A model generated the notes under the pieces. The model ran no database searches and was not told the origin of the DNA. It worked only from the letters and a program-made list of their open reading frames with translations. 64,000 nt of DNA from Vibrio kanaloae. GTDB lineage: Bacteria > Pseudomonadota > Gammaproteobacteria > Enterobacterales > Vibrionaceae. The position numbers and the translations under genes are program-made. Location: the NCBI RefSeq assembly GCF_024347535.1, contig NZ_AP025497.1:2728001-2792000 (forward strand), in the 5' to 3' direction. This document shows positions 48,143 to 57,966 of this stretch, in pieces. Every line of letters starts with the position of its first letter. Within the stretch, counting starts at the first letter, position 1.

Positions 48143-50158
48143 TTAGCTATTACTCTTGCGCCATCGGTTTCTTCGACCAACTTTCACAACAGATTCAGTT
48201 TTCACTGCCTTTGCTTTTTGATCAGGTAAAGGGATAATTTGTTGTTCTTCGTCGAAATATCGCCCTTGATAGCCGTTTATGCCTAACTCTATCAAGGTAT
48301 TCTTTTCTTGTTTTGTTTCGACTCCCACCGCAATCACTTGAGTTGGTGAGTCACCACATGCCCCAATTAAACTGCGGACAAACAATTGATTCTCATGCCG
48401 TTGATCTATTTTCTTAATCAAACTTCGATGAAGCTTAATATAATTAACCTTTAAATCTTTGATGTAGTGAGTGCTAACGATGGTTCGCCCAGCTTGACCA
48501 GCAATAACTTTACACCCTAACCCCCTCAACATCTTTGCTACTGGTCTCATATAATCAAGATGAGCAATGAGATGCCCTTCTGAAAACTCAAAAGCAAGCT
48601 GAGCCCGATGCTGAGTGGAAAGCTGTAATAGTTCGCTCCTGAACCACTTAAAATGCTGTTTGTTAGCAAAGGGAGGGACACTCAAGTTAACCGAATAATT
48701 GATAGGTTGGGTTGATTCTTTCAACGAGGTCAACACAACCTTCAGAACCGATTGATCCATTAGAGCTTGATAACCCACTTGCTCAACCGCAGGCATAAAT
48801 CGAGAGGATTTCAATAAGCCTTTATCTGGGTCCTGAATTCTAGTAAATATTTCTCTATGCAATTCATTAGCTTGACCACGTTCTGACATAAGATAACATC
48901 GCTGAACAAAGATTACTAAATTTTCAGGAAGCAGAGCTTTATCAAGTAATGTTCTCCAACGAACACTGCCTCTATCAAGTTCATTTTTATTTAACTTAGG
49001 GTAGCGACTCCAGTTGTTAATACGCTCCAACTGGGCACTTTTTAGTGCTGTTTCCGTTTCATCCATAACCTGACTATGTCGCTCACCTTCTACGTACATG
49101 GTTACACCAATATGACACCAATTATCAGGCTCAAGAGGCTCGGGGGGAGTTAGCTTGCTTAACTGCCTCAAACATTGAGCTGCGAGTGTAGCGATGTCTT
49201 TTGTTCCTTGATGAGGGATAAACACAGCGAAGTCCGCTTCATAATAGCGAGAAAAAATGACATCAGGATAGCGTTGAACAATATTAGACAGTACCTGGCC
49301 AACCTCAATAATAAAGCCGTCAGTCACTTGCTTGTCATTAACATCACATACCTGTTCCCATTCGTCGATACGAATCAATAAAACCCCTCCTCGAGCACCG
49401 CTTTCATGCAGTGCTGATTCCAGCTTATTGTCAAATAAGACTCGGTTTGCCGTTCCTGTGAGTTTATCTAAAAAGGTATGCGTACGAATAAAGGTATCAA
49501 AACGGCTTCTTTCTTGACGAGCATCTTGCAACTCTTCTATCAATACATCTAAAGCTTCACTTGCCGTATAAGGCCATTCACGTTCATCTCCTTTTGCATG
49601 AGCTTCAACCTGCCCTGCGAGGATCATTCTTCCTCGCTCTTCCAACATTTCAGAACCCATTAACTGCTCTTTCAACCATCGAACACCACGAGCCAAGCAG
49701 AAAATAATCAAAACAACCGCTAAAGTAATCGACCACATCGCCTCCATTGAGTAGCTATAACCGATGTAAGGAGGCAGGGATTTAAATTCGATTCGATAGC
49801 CTTCATTCCTTTCTAAAACAAAGGTTTTCTCATACAGGCGATTAGGATCAATTTGTGGGGAGGTATCTTTGAAACGATAGACGATGCCGCTCTTATTCGA
49901 GAGTTTCATCTCAACAATATTACTGGCTTGCAACATCTTAGGCATCCAACGTTGCATCGAATACGCGGCGTCTGGTTCTTCCATCTCTCGATCGACAACG
50001 TCGACAATACCCACCAAATAATGGTCTAGATAGTCCTGCCCAAGACGCTTAAACGAAAGGGTGCCACCTATAAAAAGAATGAACATCGCACTGATTACTA
50101 TCACTGTGACAAATGCGACCAGTCGGGTGCTCAATTTTAGTGTGGGGGTATATCTCAT
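48143..50158 (-). CDS. mshH: CsrD-type degenerate GGDEF/EAL regulator MshH
   Basis: 671 residues from the ATG at 50158, with AAAAGGA upstream; the longer frame would need TTG at 50179, which is about where the promoter puts the transcript start. Two membrane helices flank a periplasmic sensor-like region; a HAMP-like helix, a GGDEF-family domain and an EAL-family domain follow. Both are degenerate: the GGDEF position reads YYEADF and the EAL position EFSE, so no c-di-GMP synthesis or breakdown is expected. E. coli CsrD targets CsrB/C RNAs for decay. First gene of the msh locus. Confidence 0.92.
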   Translation of the reverse strand: MRYTPTLKLSTRLVAFVTVIVISAMFILFIGGTLSFKRLGQDYLDHYLVGIVDVVDREMEEPDAAYSMQRWMPKMLQASNIVEMKLSNKSGIVYRFKDTSPQIDPNRLYEKTFVLERNEGYRIEFKSLPPYIGYSYSMEAMWSITLAVVLIIFCLARGVRWLKEQLMGSEMLEERGRMILAGQVEAHAKGDEREWPYTASEALDVLIEELQDARQERSRFDTFIRTHTFLDKLTGTANRVLFDNKLESALHESGARGGVLLIRIDEWEQVCDVNDKQVTDGFIIEVGQVLSNIVQRYPDVIFSRYYEADFAVFIPHQGTKDIATLAAQCLRQLSKLTPPEPLEPDNWCHIGVTMYVEGERHSQVMDETETALKSAQLERINNWSRYPKLNKNELDRGSVRWRTLLDKALLPENLVIFVQRCYLMSERGQANELHREIFTRIQDPDKGLLKSSRFMPAVEQVGYQALMDQSVLKVVLTSLKESTQPINYSVNLSVPPFANKQHFKWFRSELLQLSTQHRAQLAFEFSEGHLIAHLDYMRPVAKMLRGLGCKVIAGQAGRTIVSTHYIKDLKVNYIKLHRSLIKKIDQRHENQLFVRSLIGACGDSPTQVIAVGVETKQEKNTLIELGINGYQGRYFDEEQQIIPLPDQKAKAVKTESVVKVGRRNRWRKSNS

Positions 50159-50184
50159 GAATAACGAAATCCTTTTCAACTCAT

Positions 50185-50190
50185 ATTATA
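50185..50190 (-). promoter_or_regulatory. -10 element (TATAAT) of the mshH promoter
   Basis: A perfect TATAAT on the minus strand, 27 bases upstream of the mshH ATG, with no good -35 match. It puts the transcript start near 50178 and supports the ATG at 50158 as start. Confidence 0.45.
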
Positions 50191-50265
50191 CCGTATTGCT
50201 ACTTATACTATAAATTGAAGTTCTAAATAAAGCATTGATAATTATAGTTAATAAAAAGCAGGTAA

Positions 50266-50294
50266 TAAAAAACCGCGATAAACGCGGCTTTTTC
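50266..50294 (-). terminator. Rho-independent terminator of ssb
   Basis: CCGCG/CGCGG hairpin (50273-50287) with six Ts following on the minus strand. It closes ssb before mshH. Confidence 0.82.
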
Positions 50295-50333
50295 CAATTC
50301 AGTACTGTCTTTATAATATATTAAAAACGTTGA

Positions 50334-50897
50334 CTAAAATGGGATGTCATCATCAAAATCCATTGGCGGCTCATTATATTGAGGTTGAGCCTGCTGAGGA
50401 GCTTGTTGGGGTGCTTTAGGCTGCTGTTGAGCAGGAGCACTGTACTGTTGTTGTGATTGTTGCTGTTGTTGTGGCTGCTGTGGTTGACCCCAACCACCTT
50501 GCTGTTGGTTACCCATACCACCTTGAGCAGGAGCACCGCCTTGAGCACGGCCACCAAGCATTTGCATGACACCGTTGAACCCTTGAACAACCACTTCAGT
50601 CGTGTAGCGATCTTGACCGCTTTGATCTTGCCATTTACGAGTCTGAAGTTGACCTTCAATGTAAACTTGAGACCCTTTGCGCAGGTATTCACCAGCAACT
50701 TCCGCCAGCTTTCCAAACAGAGCAACACGGTGCCATTCTGTTTTTTCACGCTGTTCGCCAGTTGCTTTGTCACGCCATGACTCTGACGTTGCAATGGTAA
50801 TGTTCGCTACAGCACTGCCACTTGGCATGTAACGAATTTCAGGGTCATTACCTAGGTTACCCACTAATATAACTTTGTTAACTCCACGGCTAGCCAT
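50334..50897 (-). CDS. ssb: Single-stranded DNA-binding protein
   Basis: 187 residues. OB fold (about 1-112; [34 protein letters not shown]), then a Gly/Gln-rich linker (about 113-175) and the acidic C-terminal tip MDFDDDIPF that binds partner proteins. It coats single-stranded DNA in replication, repair and recombination. GGAG precedes the ATG. No clear LexA box was found upstream. It adjoins qstR divergently. Confidence 0.98.
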   Translation of the reverse strand: MASRGVNKVILVGNLGNDPEIRYMPSGSAVANITIATSESWRDKATGEQREKTEWHRVALFGKLAEVAGEYLRKGSQVYIEGQLQTRKWQDQSGQDRYTTEVVVQGFNGVMQMLGGRAQGGAPAQGGMGNQQQGGWGQPQQPQQQQQSQQQYSAPAQQQPKAPQQAPQQAQPQYNEPPMDFDDDIPF

Positions 50898-51175
50898 GAT
50901 TTGCTCCGTCTAAATTCATAGTATCAGAAATTTTTAGCGCACAAGAATAGCATGCTTTTCTGCAGTGATAAATCGCATTCCTATTCTCACGCGACAACAA
51001 AGAATAAAAACGTAACAAATCATGATATTCAGAGCGATGTTGCTTTTTTCTCCACTTACAAACCACTCATTTACTTTTAGAATTGATATTCAACGCAAGA
51101 CACAACGATGTCGCTAGAGAAGCCCATGCGTGCATGACAACGTGAAATCTCATTCCATTAATACAAGGTATTTCA

Positions 51176-51823
51176 ATGAGAAAATCTCGATATGCTCGCA
51201 CTTTACACTTTCTGTGCATCGATCCCAGCGACACTCACCTACACATAAAAGCGATAGAAAAGCATTTGTCTATTCCTCTCTACAAAATGACAACGGACGA
51301 TTTGATGCTGGTAGATAGGAAACAGAGCAACCGTATTCTACTCGTCGATTACAAAGCGGTTCCACAATTACTTGCTGCATTCCCTAACTTGTACGTTATA
51401 TGGAAAAATAATGAGATCATTTTATTTAATGTTCCGCAGCCGCTTCCTACCTCGGAGCTCCTTAATTATGGCGTACTAAAAGGGTTATTTTATGATTCCG
51501 AGAAAAAAATCAAAATAGCAAAAGGGCTTCGAGAGGTCATTGATGGTGATAACTGGTTACCGAGAAAGGTAACAAACCAACTGCTGTTTTATTACCGCAA
51601 CATGGTCAACACCAACACTACACCCACGAATGTCGATTTAACCATCCGAGAGATCCAAGTTATTCGCTGTCTTCAATCAGGTTCATCAAACACTCAGATA
51701 GCCGATGATTTATTTATTAGCGAGTTCACCGTCAAATCTCATCTCTATCAGATATTTCGCAAGTTAGCGGTTAAAAATAGAGTCCAAGCAATTGCTTGGG
51801 CAAATCAGAACTTACTTGCATAA
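51176..51823 (+). CDS. qstR: LuxR-type transcriptional regulator QstR
   Basis: 215 residues. The N-terminal ~140 residues are a degenerate receiver-like domain (no clear phospho-Asp set). The C-terminal LuxR HTH (about 150-212) contains LTIREIQVIRCLQSG and FTVKSHLYQIFRKL. The identity is taken from its position: V. cholerae qstR lies between ssb and galU, as here. QstR, under HapR and TfoX, activates DNA-uptake and type VI secretion genes. It could also be called VpsT/CsgD-like on domain grounds. The 278-bp upstream gap shows no operator I can name. Confidence 0.82.
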   Translation: MRKSRYARTLHFLCIDPSDTHLHIKAIEKHLSIPLYKMTTDDLMLVDRKQSNRILLVDYKAVPQLLAAFPNLYVIWKNNEIILFNVPQPLPTSELLNYGVLKGLFYDSEKKIKIAKGLREVIDGDNWLPRKVTNQLLFYYRNMVNTNTTPTNVDLTIREIQVIRCLQSGSSNTQIADDLFISEFTVKSHLYQIFRKLAVKNRVQAIAWANQNLLA

Positions 51824-51980
51824 TGAAGCGAGCACTTAAACTGATGATAATTTAGAGGTAGATTCTAGTAAACCATACGTTTTGTTGCTGAATTGCATAC
51901 AGAACTTATGCTAGAGTTGCCCTCATAAATATCAACTACTCAAGTTGAGTTAATAATTATTATAGATAAAGGGTCTTACC

Positions 51981-52853
51981 ATGATCAAAAAGTGCCTTTT
52001 CCCGGCAGCTGGCTACGGTACACGTTTTTTACCTGCAACTAAGTCAATGCCGAAAGAGATGATGCCTGTAGTAAACAAACCTCTGATTGAATACGGTGTT
52101 GAAGAAGCGATCGAAGCGGGTATGGATGGAATGTGTATTGTTACCGGCCGTGGTAAGCATTCATTGATGGATCACTTTGACAAGAACTACGAGCTTGAAC
52201 ACCAAATTAGTGGTACCAATAAAGAAGACCTGCTGATCAATATTCGTGAGACAATTGAAGCTGCAAACTTCACGTATATTCGCCAACGTGAAATGAAAGG
52301 CCTTGGTCACGCTATATTAACCGGTCGCGAACTCGTTGGTGATGAACCATTTGCAGTTGTGCTTGCCGATGACCTTTGTGTCAATGAGCAACAAGGCGTG
52401 TTGGCTCAAATGGTTGCTTTATACAAGCAATTCCGCTGCTCAATTGTTGCAGTACAAGAAGTTCCAGAAGAAGAGACACACAAATACGGTGTGATTTCTG
52501 GTGAGATGATCAAAGACAATCTATTCCGTGTCGATGACATGGTAGAAAAGCCAGAAAAAGGAACGGCGCCAAGTAACCTAGCGATCATTGGCCGCTATAT
52601 TCTCACTCCAGATATCTTTGAGTTAATCGAACAAACAGAACCAGGTAAAGGCGGCGAGATTCAAATTACCGACGCATTGCTAAAACAAGCAAAAGCTGGT
52701 TGTGTATTGGCTTACAAATTTAAAGGTCAACGTTTTGACTGCGGCAGCGTTGAAGGCTACATAGAAGCAACCAACTACTGCTTTGAGAACCTATACAAGA
52801 AAGACCAGAAGCAAATCGAGTTAGGTAAACACTCAACAAAGAAAGAATCATAA
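51981..52853 (+). CDS. galU: UTP-glucose-1-phosphate uridylyltransferase GalU
   Basis: 290 residues. The nucleotide-binding loop is AAGYGTRFLPATKSMPKEM; DDLC and GEIQITDALL are further family blocks. It makes UDP-glucose for LPS core, capsule and periplasmic glucans. AAAGGG lies before the ATG, and TTGCTG/TATGCT with a 16-bp spacer (51885-51912) is a possible promoter. A strong terminator follows. Confidence 0.96.
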   Translation: MIKKCLFPAAGYGTRFLPATKSMPKEMMPVVNKPLIEYGVEEAIEAGMDGMCIVTGRGKHSLMDHFDKNYELEHQISGTNKEDLLINIRETIEAANFTYIRQREMKGLGHAILTGRELVGDEPFAVVLADDLCVNEQQGVLAQMVALYKQFRCSIVAVQEVPEEETHKYGVISGEMIKDNLFRVDDMVEKPEKGTAPSNLAIIGRYILTPDIFELIEQTEPGKGGEIQITDALLKQAKAGCVLAYKFKGQRFDCGSVEGYIEATNYCFENLYKKDQKQIELGKHSTKKES

Positions 52854-52884
52854 CTACTGGTGTAATACATAGCGTTTCGAATTA

Positions 52885-52918
52885 TAAAAGGGTGACTCTT
52901 TGAGTCACCCTTTTTGTT
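52885..52918 (+). terminator. Rho-independent terminator of galU
   Basis: AAAGGGTGACT-CTTTG-AGTCACCCTTT stem followed by Ts. It separates galU from uvrA. Confidence 0.9.
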
Positions 52919-52920
52919 TA

Positions 52921-52936
52921 CTGTTTTTTTATCCAG
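52921..52936 (+). promoter_or_regulatory. Candidate LexA (SOS) box upstream of uvrA
   Basis: CTGTTTTTTTATCCAG fits CTG-N10-CAG and differs from CTGT-N8-ACAG at one outer base. It lies 67-82 bp upstream of uvrA, just before a -10-like TAATAC (52965-52970). uvrA is an SOS gene in E. coli. Confidence 0.55.
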
Positions 52937-53002
52937 TAAAACTTTGCACAAATCTCACTCTATGTAATACTTTAGCCACTGAAAATTACACGGTCTATTG
53001 AG

Positions 53003-55834
53003 ATGGATAAAATAGAAATAAGGGGCGCTCGTACGCACAACCTAAAAGACGTCAACCTAACCATTCCTCGTGACAAATTAATTGTTATCACAGGACTATC
53101 AGGGTCGGGAAAATCGTCACTTGCGTTTGACACCCTTTATGCAGAAGGACAACGTCGTTATGTTGAATCCCTGTCAGCTTACGCTCGTCAGTTTCTTTCT
53201 CTTATGGAAAAGCCCGATGTCGATCACATCGAAGGGTTATCTCCAGCCATCTCAATAGAGCAAAAATCGACCTCTCACAATCCTCGTTCCACTGTCGGCA
53301 CCATCACTGAAGTTTATGACTACCTCAGATTACTTTATGCACGAGTTGGTGAACCACGTTGTCCTGACCACAACACACCTCTAGCAGCGCAAACCATCAG
53401 TCAAATGGTCGATAAAGTGTTGGATCTCCCTGAAGGTTCAAAGATGATGCTAATGGCACCTATCGTCAAAGAGCGCAAAGGTGAGCATGTAAAAACATTG
53501 GAAAACCTAGCAGCTCAAGGTTTTATCCGTGCTCGAATTGATGGTGAAACTTGTGATTTATCCGATCCGCCCACCCTTGAGCTTCATAAAAAGCACACCA
53601 TTGAAGTCGTGGTAGATAGATTCAAAGTTCGTCCAGACCTTCAGCAACGTTTAGCGGAATCATTTGAGACAACACTAGAGCTTTCTGGTGGCATTGCCGT
53701 GGTTGGTTGGATGGATGACCTAGAACAAGAAGAGATCGTGTTCTCTGCAAACTTTGCCTGCCCTAAGTGTGGTTACAGTATGCAAGAGCTTGAGCCGCGT
53801 CTATTTTCATTTAACAACCCTGCCGGTGCATGTGGCACTTGTGATGGCCTTGGCATTCAACAATATTTTGACCCAAGCCGAGTGATTTTAGATGAAAACC
53901 TAAGCATTGCAGAAGGCGCAATTAAAGGTTGGGATCAAAAGAATTATTACTATTTTCAGATGCTAACATCACTATCAGAACATTATGGTTTTGATCTTTA
54001 TGCACCGTTTAATTCCCTTCCTAAAAAGACTCAAGAGATCATTCTTAAAGGCTCAGGCCGCACCGAAGTGGAATTCAAATACATCAATGATCGTGGTGAT
54101 ATTCGAGTCAAGCGTCATCCATTTGAAGGTATACTCAATACTTTAGAGCGTCGTTATCATGACACCGAGTCTAGCGCGGTGCGTGAAGACTTAGCGAAAT
54201 ACATTTCGACCAAGTCTTGCTCTAGTTGTAGTGGCACTCGCTTGAGGCTAGAAGCTAGAAATGTATTTATTGGTGACACTACATTGCCAGAGATCGTTGA
54301 TCTCAGTATTGCCGACGCATTGCAATTTTTTCAAACCTTGTCGCTCAGCGGTCAGCGTGGACAGATCGCCGAAAAGGTGATGAAAGAAATCAATGACCGC
54401 CTGCACTTCTTAGTTAACGTTGGTTTGAATTATCTCAACCTATCGCGCAGTGCTGAAACGCTATCAGGTGGCGAAGCACAACGAATTCGCTTAGCAAGTC
54501 AAATAGGTGCGGGCTTAGTTGGCGTGATGTATGTACTCGATGAACCGTCTATCGGCCTCCACCAGCGCGACAACGAACGCCTCCTTCAAACCTTAGTACA
54601 TCTGAGAGACTTAGGTAATACCGTACTTGTCGTTGAGCACGATGAAGATGCTATCCGTTGTGCCGACCATGTGATCGATATCGGCCCAGGTGCCGGTGTT
54701 CATGGTGGTCACGTGGTTGCCGAAGGTACTATGCAAGATATCATCGACAACCCGAATTCTTTAACAGGCCAATACCTAAGCGGCGTTAAAGAAATTGCCG
54801 TACCAAAAGAAAGAACGCCAATCGATAGAAAGAAAGTCGTAGAGATCATAGGCGCAACAGGTAACAACCTAAAAAATATCACTGCCACCATTCCGGTAGG
54901 CTTATTTAGCTGTATTACAGGAGTATCTGGTTCAGGTAAATCGACACTGATCAACGATACCTTCTTTAAAGTCGCTCACACCCTACTCAATGGTGCAACC
55001 ACAGCGGTAGCTGCGCCACATAAGAAAATTAAAGGGTTAGAACACTTTGATAAGGTGATCGATATTGACCAAAGCCCTATCGGTCGTACGCCAAGATCAA
55101 ACCCAGCGACCTACACTGGAATCTTCACTCCAATTCGGGAGTTGTTCGCAGGCACTCAGGAATCACGCTCTCGTGGTTATAAGCCGGGGCGATTCAGTTT
55201 TAACGTTCGAGGTGGTCGTTGTGAGGCTTGTCAGGGCGATGGCGTAATCAAGGTAGAGATGCACTTCTTACCCGATGTGTATGTGCCTTGTGATGTGTGT
55301 AAAGGTAAGCGCTATAACCGTGAAACTCTAGAGGTTCGCTACAAAGGCAAAACCATAGACGAAGTTCTAGAGATGACTGTTGAGGATGCTCGCGAGTTCT
55401 TCAATCCAGTGCCTGTGATTGCGCGTAAACTGCAAACGCTAATGGATGTGGGTCTTTCTTACATTCGCTTGGGTCAAGCAGCAACCACCTTATCAGGCGG
55501 TGAAGCACAGCGAGTTAAATTAGCGCGTGAGCTGTCTAAACGCGATACAGGAAAAACCTTATACATTCTCGATGAGCCAACAACAGGTCTTCATTTCCAC
55601 GATATACAGCAGCTATTAACGGTACTGCATAGACTGCGAGATCACGGTAATACTGTTGTGGTGATTGAGCACAATCTTGACGTAATCAAAACCGCAGATT
55701 GGATCTTAGATTTAGGTCCTGAAGGTGGTCAAGGCGGTGGTGAAATCGTTGCAGAAGGTACACCTGAAGATGTGGCGTTAGTCGAAAGTTCGCATACTGC
55801 CCACTTCCTTAAGCCTATGTTAAATTTAAACTAG
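53003..55834 (+). CDS. uvrA: UvrABC excision nuclease subunit A
   Basis: 943 residues, typical length. First ATPase: Walker [14 protein letters not shown] (about 31-43), first signature [12 protein letters not shown]. Second ATPase: [13 protein letters not shown] and [12 protein letters not shown]. Zinc-binding Cys pairs are in CPKCGYSM and CEACQGDG...CDVCKGK. It finds bulky DNA lesions as a dimer and loads UvrB. A LexA-like box stands upstream. Confidence 0.98.
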   Translation: MDKIEIRGARTHNLKDVNLTIPRDKLIVITGLSGSGKSSLAFDTLYAEGQRRYVESLSAYARQFLSLMEKPDVDHIEGLSPAISIEQKSTSHNPRSTVGTITEVYDYLRLLYARVGEPRCPDHNTPLAAQTISQMVDKVLDLPEGSKMMLMAPIVKERKGEHVKTLENLAAQGFIRARIDGETCDLSDPPTLELHKKHTIEVVVDRFKVRPDLQQRLAESFETTLELSGGIAVVGWMDDLEQEEIVFSANFACPKCGYSMQELEPRLFSFNNPAGACGTCDGLGIQQYFDPSRVILDENLSIAEGAIKGWDQKNYYYFQMLTSLSEHYGFDLYAPFNSLPKKTQEIILKGSGRTEVEFKYINDRGDIRVKRHPFEGILNTLERRYHDTESSAVREDLAKYISTKSCSSCSGTRLRLEARNVFIGDTTLPEIVDLSIADALQFFQTLSLSGQRGQIAEKVMKEINDRLHFLVNVGLNYLNLSRSAETLSGGEAQRIRLASQIGAGLVGVMYVLDEPSIGLHQRDNERLLQTLVHLRDLGNTVLVVEHDEDAIRCADHVIDIGPGAGVHGGHVVAEGTMQDIIDNPNSLTGQYLSGVKEIAVPKERTPIDRKKVVEIIGATGNNLKNITATIPVGLFSCITGVSGSGKSTLINDTFFKVAHTLLNGATTAVAAPHKKIKGLEHFDKVIDIDQSPIGRTPRSNPATYTGIFTPIRELFAGTQESRSRGYKPGRFSFNVRGGRCEACQGDGVIKVEMHFLPDVYVPCDVCKGKRYNRETLEVRYKGKTIDEVLEMTVEDAREFFNPVPVIARKLQTLMDVGLSYIRLGQAATTLSGGEAQRVKLARELSKRDTGKTLYILDEPTTGLHFHDIQQLLTVLHRLRDHGNTVVVIEHNLDVIKTADWILDLGPEGGQGGGEIVAEGTPEDVALVESSHTAHFLKPMLNLN

Positions 55835-55878
55835 GTGTAAAATAGCCCCCAACGAACAGACATAAAAATGTTAAAGTA

Positions 55879-55916
55879 ACAGAGCTTGTTTCATAAGGAA
55901 CAAGCTCTGTTTTTAT
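55879..55916 (+). terminator. Rho-independent terminator of uvrA
   Basis: ACAGAGCTTGTT/AACAAGCTCTGT perfect 12-bp stem with an 8-base loop, followed by TTTTT. It ends about 15 bases before the pglL start, so pglL needs read-through or a promoter overlapping this hairpin. Confidence 0.88.
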
Positions 55917-55930
55917 AAGGTTAGGGATCT

Positions 55931-57697
55931 ATGGCAACAATACATACTAGCGGCACCCAGCTAGAAAATCAGATAAACCAGCTACCGCTTAACAGAGCAT
56001 TTATTGCTTCTTTAGCTGTCGTATTCTTGTTGGCCATGCACTTTTTCATGCCTAACCCTGGTGGTTCAGGCCTTGCTTTATCCTTTAACCCAACAACTTG
56101 GTTAGCTCTTAGCTTCACGCTAACCATTGGTTTTTACCAACTCGCTACAAACCGAGTACTCAAGTATTCCAAATTAACGATTGGCTTGTTGATAAGCTGT
56201 ATCATACTCACGCTACCAATTTTATACAGCAATGCCGCTCCTCAAGGGGCATCAGGGCGTTTACTTGGATTATGGGCAGGCTTTGCCTTATTCGTAATGC
56301 TTCAGCAATTCAAATTCAGCAATGAGCATAAGCAGCGCATGCTGTGGTTCATTGTGTTAGCCACCGTCCTACAAGCCTTATTTGGGTATGTGCAATATTT
56401 TTTATTAGAACCAGGCAACCTGTTTGGTTATAACACTGCGACCAATAGGCCTTACGGGATCTTCCAACAACCCAACGTTATGGCCAGCTTCCTAGCGACT
56501 GGGTTTGTACTTTCCGCTTATCTGTTAGCCAGGCAGCCGGCTAAATATAATCATAAAATTAGCAAGTCGATTCTACTGTATTTGACCCCAACCTTAACCG
56601 TGCCGTTATTAATTATCATCGCATCACGTACTGGTTGGTTAGCTGCTGTAATAGGGTTTATATGTATTCTGCCTTATCTCTACAAGTTCTCGACTAAGAA
56701 GCGGTTTTACGGTTGGTGTGGATCGGTTTTGGTCGGTATCGTTGTCGCTTTTTCAGTGATTAATCTCAGTGCCACTGATAGTTTAGCGAGTAAAAGAACT
56801 CACTTAGAAAGCCCACGAGCTTATACCTTCCCACAAGCACTGGACATGATGGTAGAAAAACCCTTTACAGGTTATGGCTACGGAAAGTTCGAATCCGAAT
56901 ATACGCTGTATACCGCTCGCCAGCACCAACTCAACTCAAATTACCATCCAGGCCTTCCTTCGATGGACCACCCGCACAATGAAATTTTGTATTGGGGCGT
57001 TGAAGGTGGAATTGTTCCGATCCTTGGGCTCTTAACGGCCGCGGCATTGGTGGTGTTACGCATCATGAGTGCAGCGAAAGGAACGCGTCTAGCACTGTTC
57101 GCACTGTTCATTCCAATATTGTTACACTCACAGCTTGAATACCCTTTTTATCATTCAGCGATTCACTGGATCACTTTCATTATTTTGATTTACTGGATCG
57201 ACCAACGATCTTCCCGACACTACTATCAACAGCCGTTTAGTCTCATCAGTAAAACTCTATTTAGAGTGTCGAGTTTAGTGATACCAATCTTGGTAAGCTT
57301 TTATATGTTGAGTGCGTTGCACACCAACTATGTACTGACTAAGTTCGAACTGTCTAAGCCTAAAAATCCTGATATCCTCAAACAAGTGACAAATCCTGTG
57401 GTTTGGAAGGATCGATATGACTGGGACATATACAGCACTTATCTAAACATTGGTCTCTACAAAGCCGAGCCGAGCCTTATTCAGCCTTATATCGATTGGT
57501 CGTTAGAAATCATCCAGAGTAAGCCAAGACCGGCTTTCTATAGCAACCTAATTCTGGCGTATCAAGGGATTGGGGAGGAAAGTAAAGCTGAGCAGATTCG
57601 TAGCGAAGCAAAGTTCTTATTTCCAAATAGAGATTTCTCAAAGGTACATTATAATAAAATTTCAGAAGCTAAAAATAACATCTCTTCTGCTCAATGA
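55931..57697 (+). CDS. pglL: O-antigen ligase-like protein, PglL-type O-oligosaccharyltransferase
   Basis: 588 residues with about 11-12 hydrophobic segments. The large periplasmic loop holds YGYGKFESEY and the catalytic-type DHPHNEILYWGVEGG of Wzy_C/PglL proteins; an early segment with FGYNTATNRPYGIFQQPNVMAS fits the PglL_A domain. The C-terminal ~120 residues are soluble. V. cholerae has a PglL homologue shown active as O-oligosaccharyltransferase, in the same place after uvrA. A Wzy- or WaaL-type ligase is the alternative; the position favours PglL. Confidence 0.8.
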   Translation: MATIHTSGTQLENQINQLPLNRAFIASLAVVFLLAMHFFMPNPGGSGLALSFNPTTWLALSFTLTIGFYQLATNRVLKYSKLTIGLLISCIILTLPILYSNAAPQGASGRLLGLWAGFALFVMLQQFKFSNEHKQRMLWFIVLATVLQALFGYVQYFLLEPGNLFGYNTATNRPYGIFQQPNVMASFLATGFVLSAYLLARQPAKYNHKISKSILLYLTPTLTVPLLIIIASRTGWLAAVIGFICILPYLYKFSTKKRFYGWCGSVLVGIVVAFSVINLSATDSLASKRTHLESPRAYTFPQALDMMVEKPFTGYGYGKFESEYTLYTARQHQLNSNYHPGLPSMDHPHNEILYWGVEGGIVPILGLLTAAALVVLRIMSAAKGTRLALFALFIPILLHSQLEYPFYHSAIHWITFIILIYWIDQRSSRHYYQQPFSLISKTLFRVSSLVIPILVSFYMLSALHTNYVLTKFELSKPKNPDILKQVTNPVVWKDRYDWDIYSTYLNIGLYKAEPSLIQPYIDWSLEIIQSKPRPAFYSNLILAYQGIGEESKAEQIRSEAKFLFPNRDFSKVHYNKISEAKNNISSAQ

Positions 57698-57744
57698 TTT
57701 CAAAGTACCTAAAACCAATTTCATGGATTGAGGTTTAGGCGACA

Positions 57745-57778
57745 CAAAAAAAGCGCACGTTCTATCGTGCGCTTTTTT
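57745..57778. terminator. Bidirectional terminator between pglL and the aminotransferase gene
   Basis: AAGCGCACG-TTCTAT-CGTGCGCTT stem with an A-run before it and a T-run after it. It serves both convergent genes. Confidence 0.88.
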
Positions 57779-57804
57779 AATCCATATAGAGAAAGGTTAT
57801 TTTA

Positions 57805-57966
57805 ATACCAATCACAGTAAGTAGATGGTCATAAATAGCGTAGGAAAGAGGCTTGAGAACAAGGCAGAAATTTTCGATAAGTAGTTATTCTACAATCAAA
57901 ATATCTAACGATGTTATCGAGTATTTTAGCAAGCTAGGATGACCAGTTATTTACTACGATTGGTAT
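57805..57966. mobile_element. 162-bp terminal-inverted-repeat element (MITE-like)
   Basis: Ends at 57805-57832 and 57939-57966 are inverted copies, matching at 23 of 28 positions; the outer nine (ATACCAATC) are identical. The interior carries shorter nested inverted repeats (TCGATAA/TTATCGA) and no coding frame. CCAATC...GATTGG is flanked by TA on both sides, as after insertion of some Tc1/mariner- or IS630-type elements. The right end overlaps the last codons and stop of the aminotransferase gene. I recall similar dispersed palindromes in Vibrio genomes but cannot confirm copies from one window. Confidence 0.7.

Noticed and set aside
30631..50158. MSHA locus as a horizontally acquired island or new secretion system
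   Set aside because: Gene order matches the known msh locus, there are no integrase, att repeats or IS, and flanking genes are backbone; only mshQ looks compositionally different.
50321..50794. 157-residue open frame overlapping ssb in another minus-strand frame
   Set aside because: It exists because the Gln-rich linker of SSB is read in a shifted frame; SSB itself is complete with its acidic tip.
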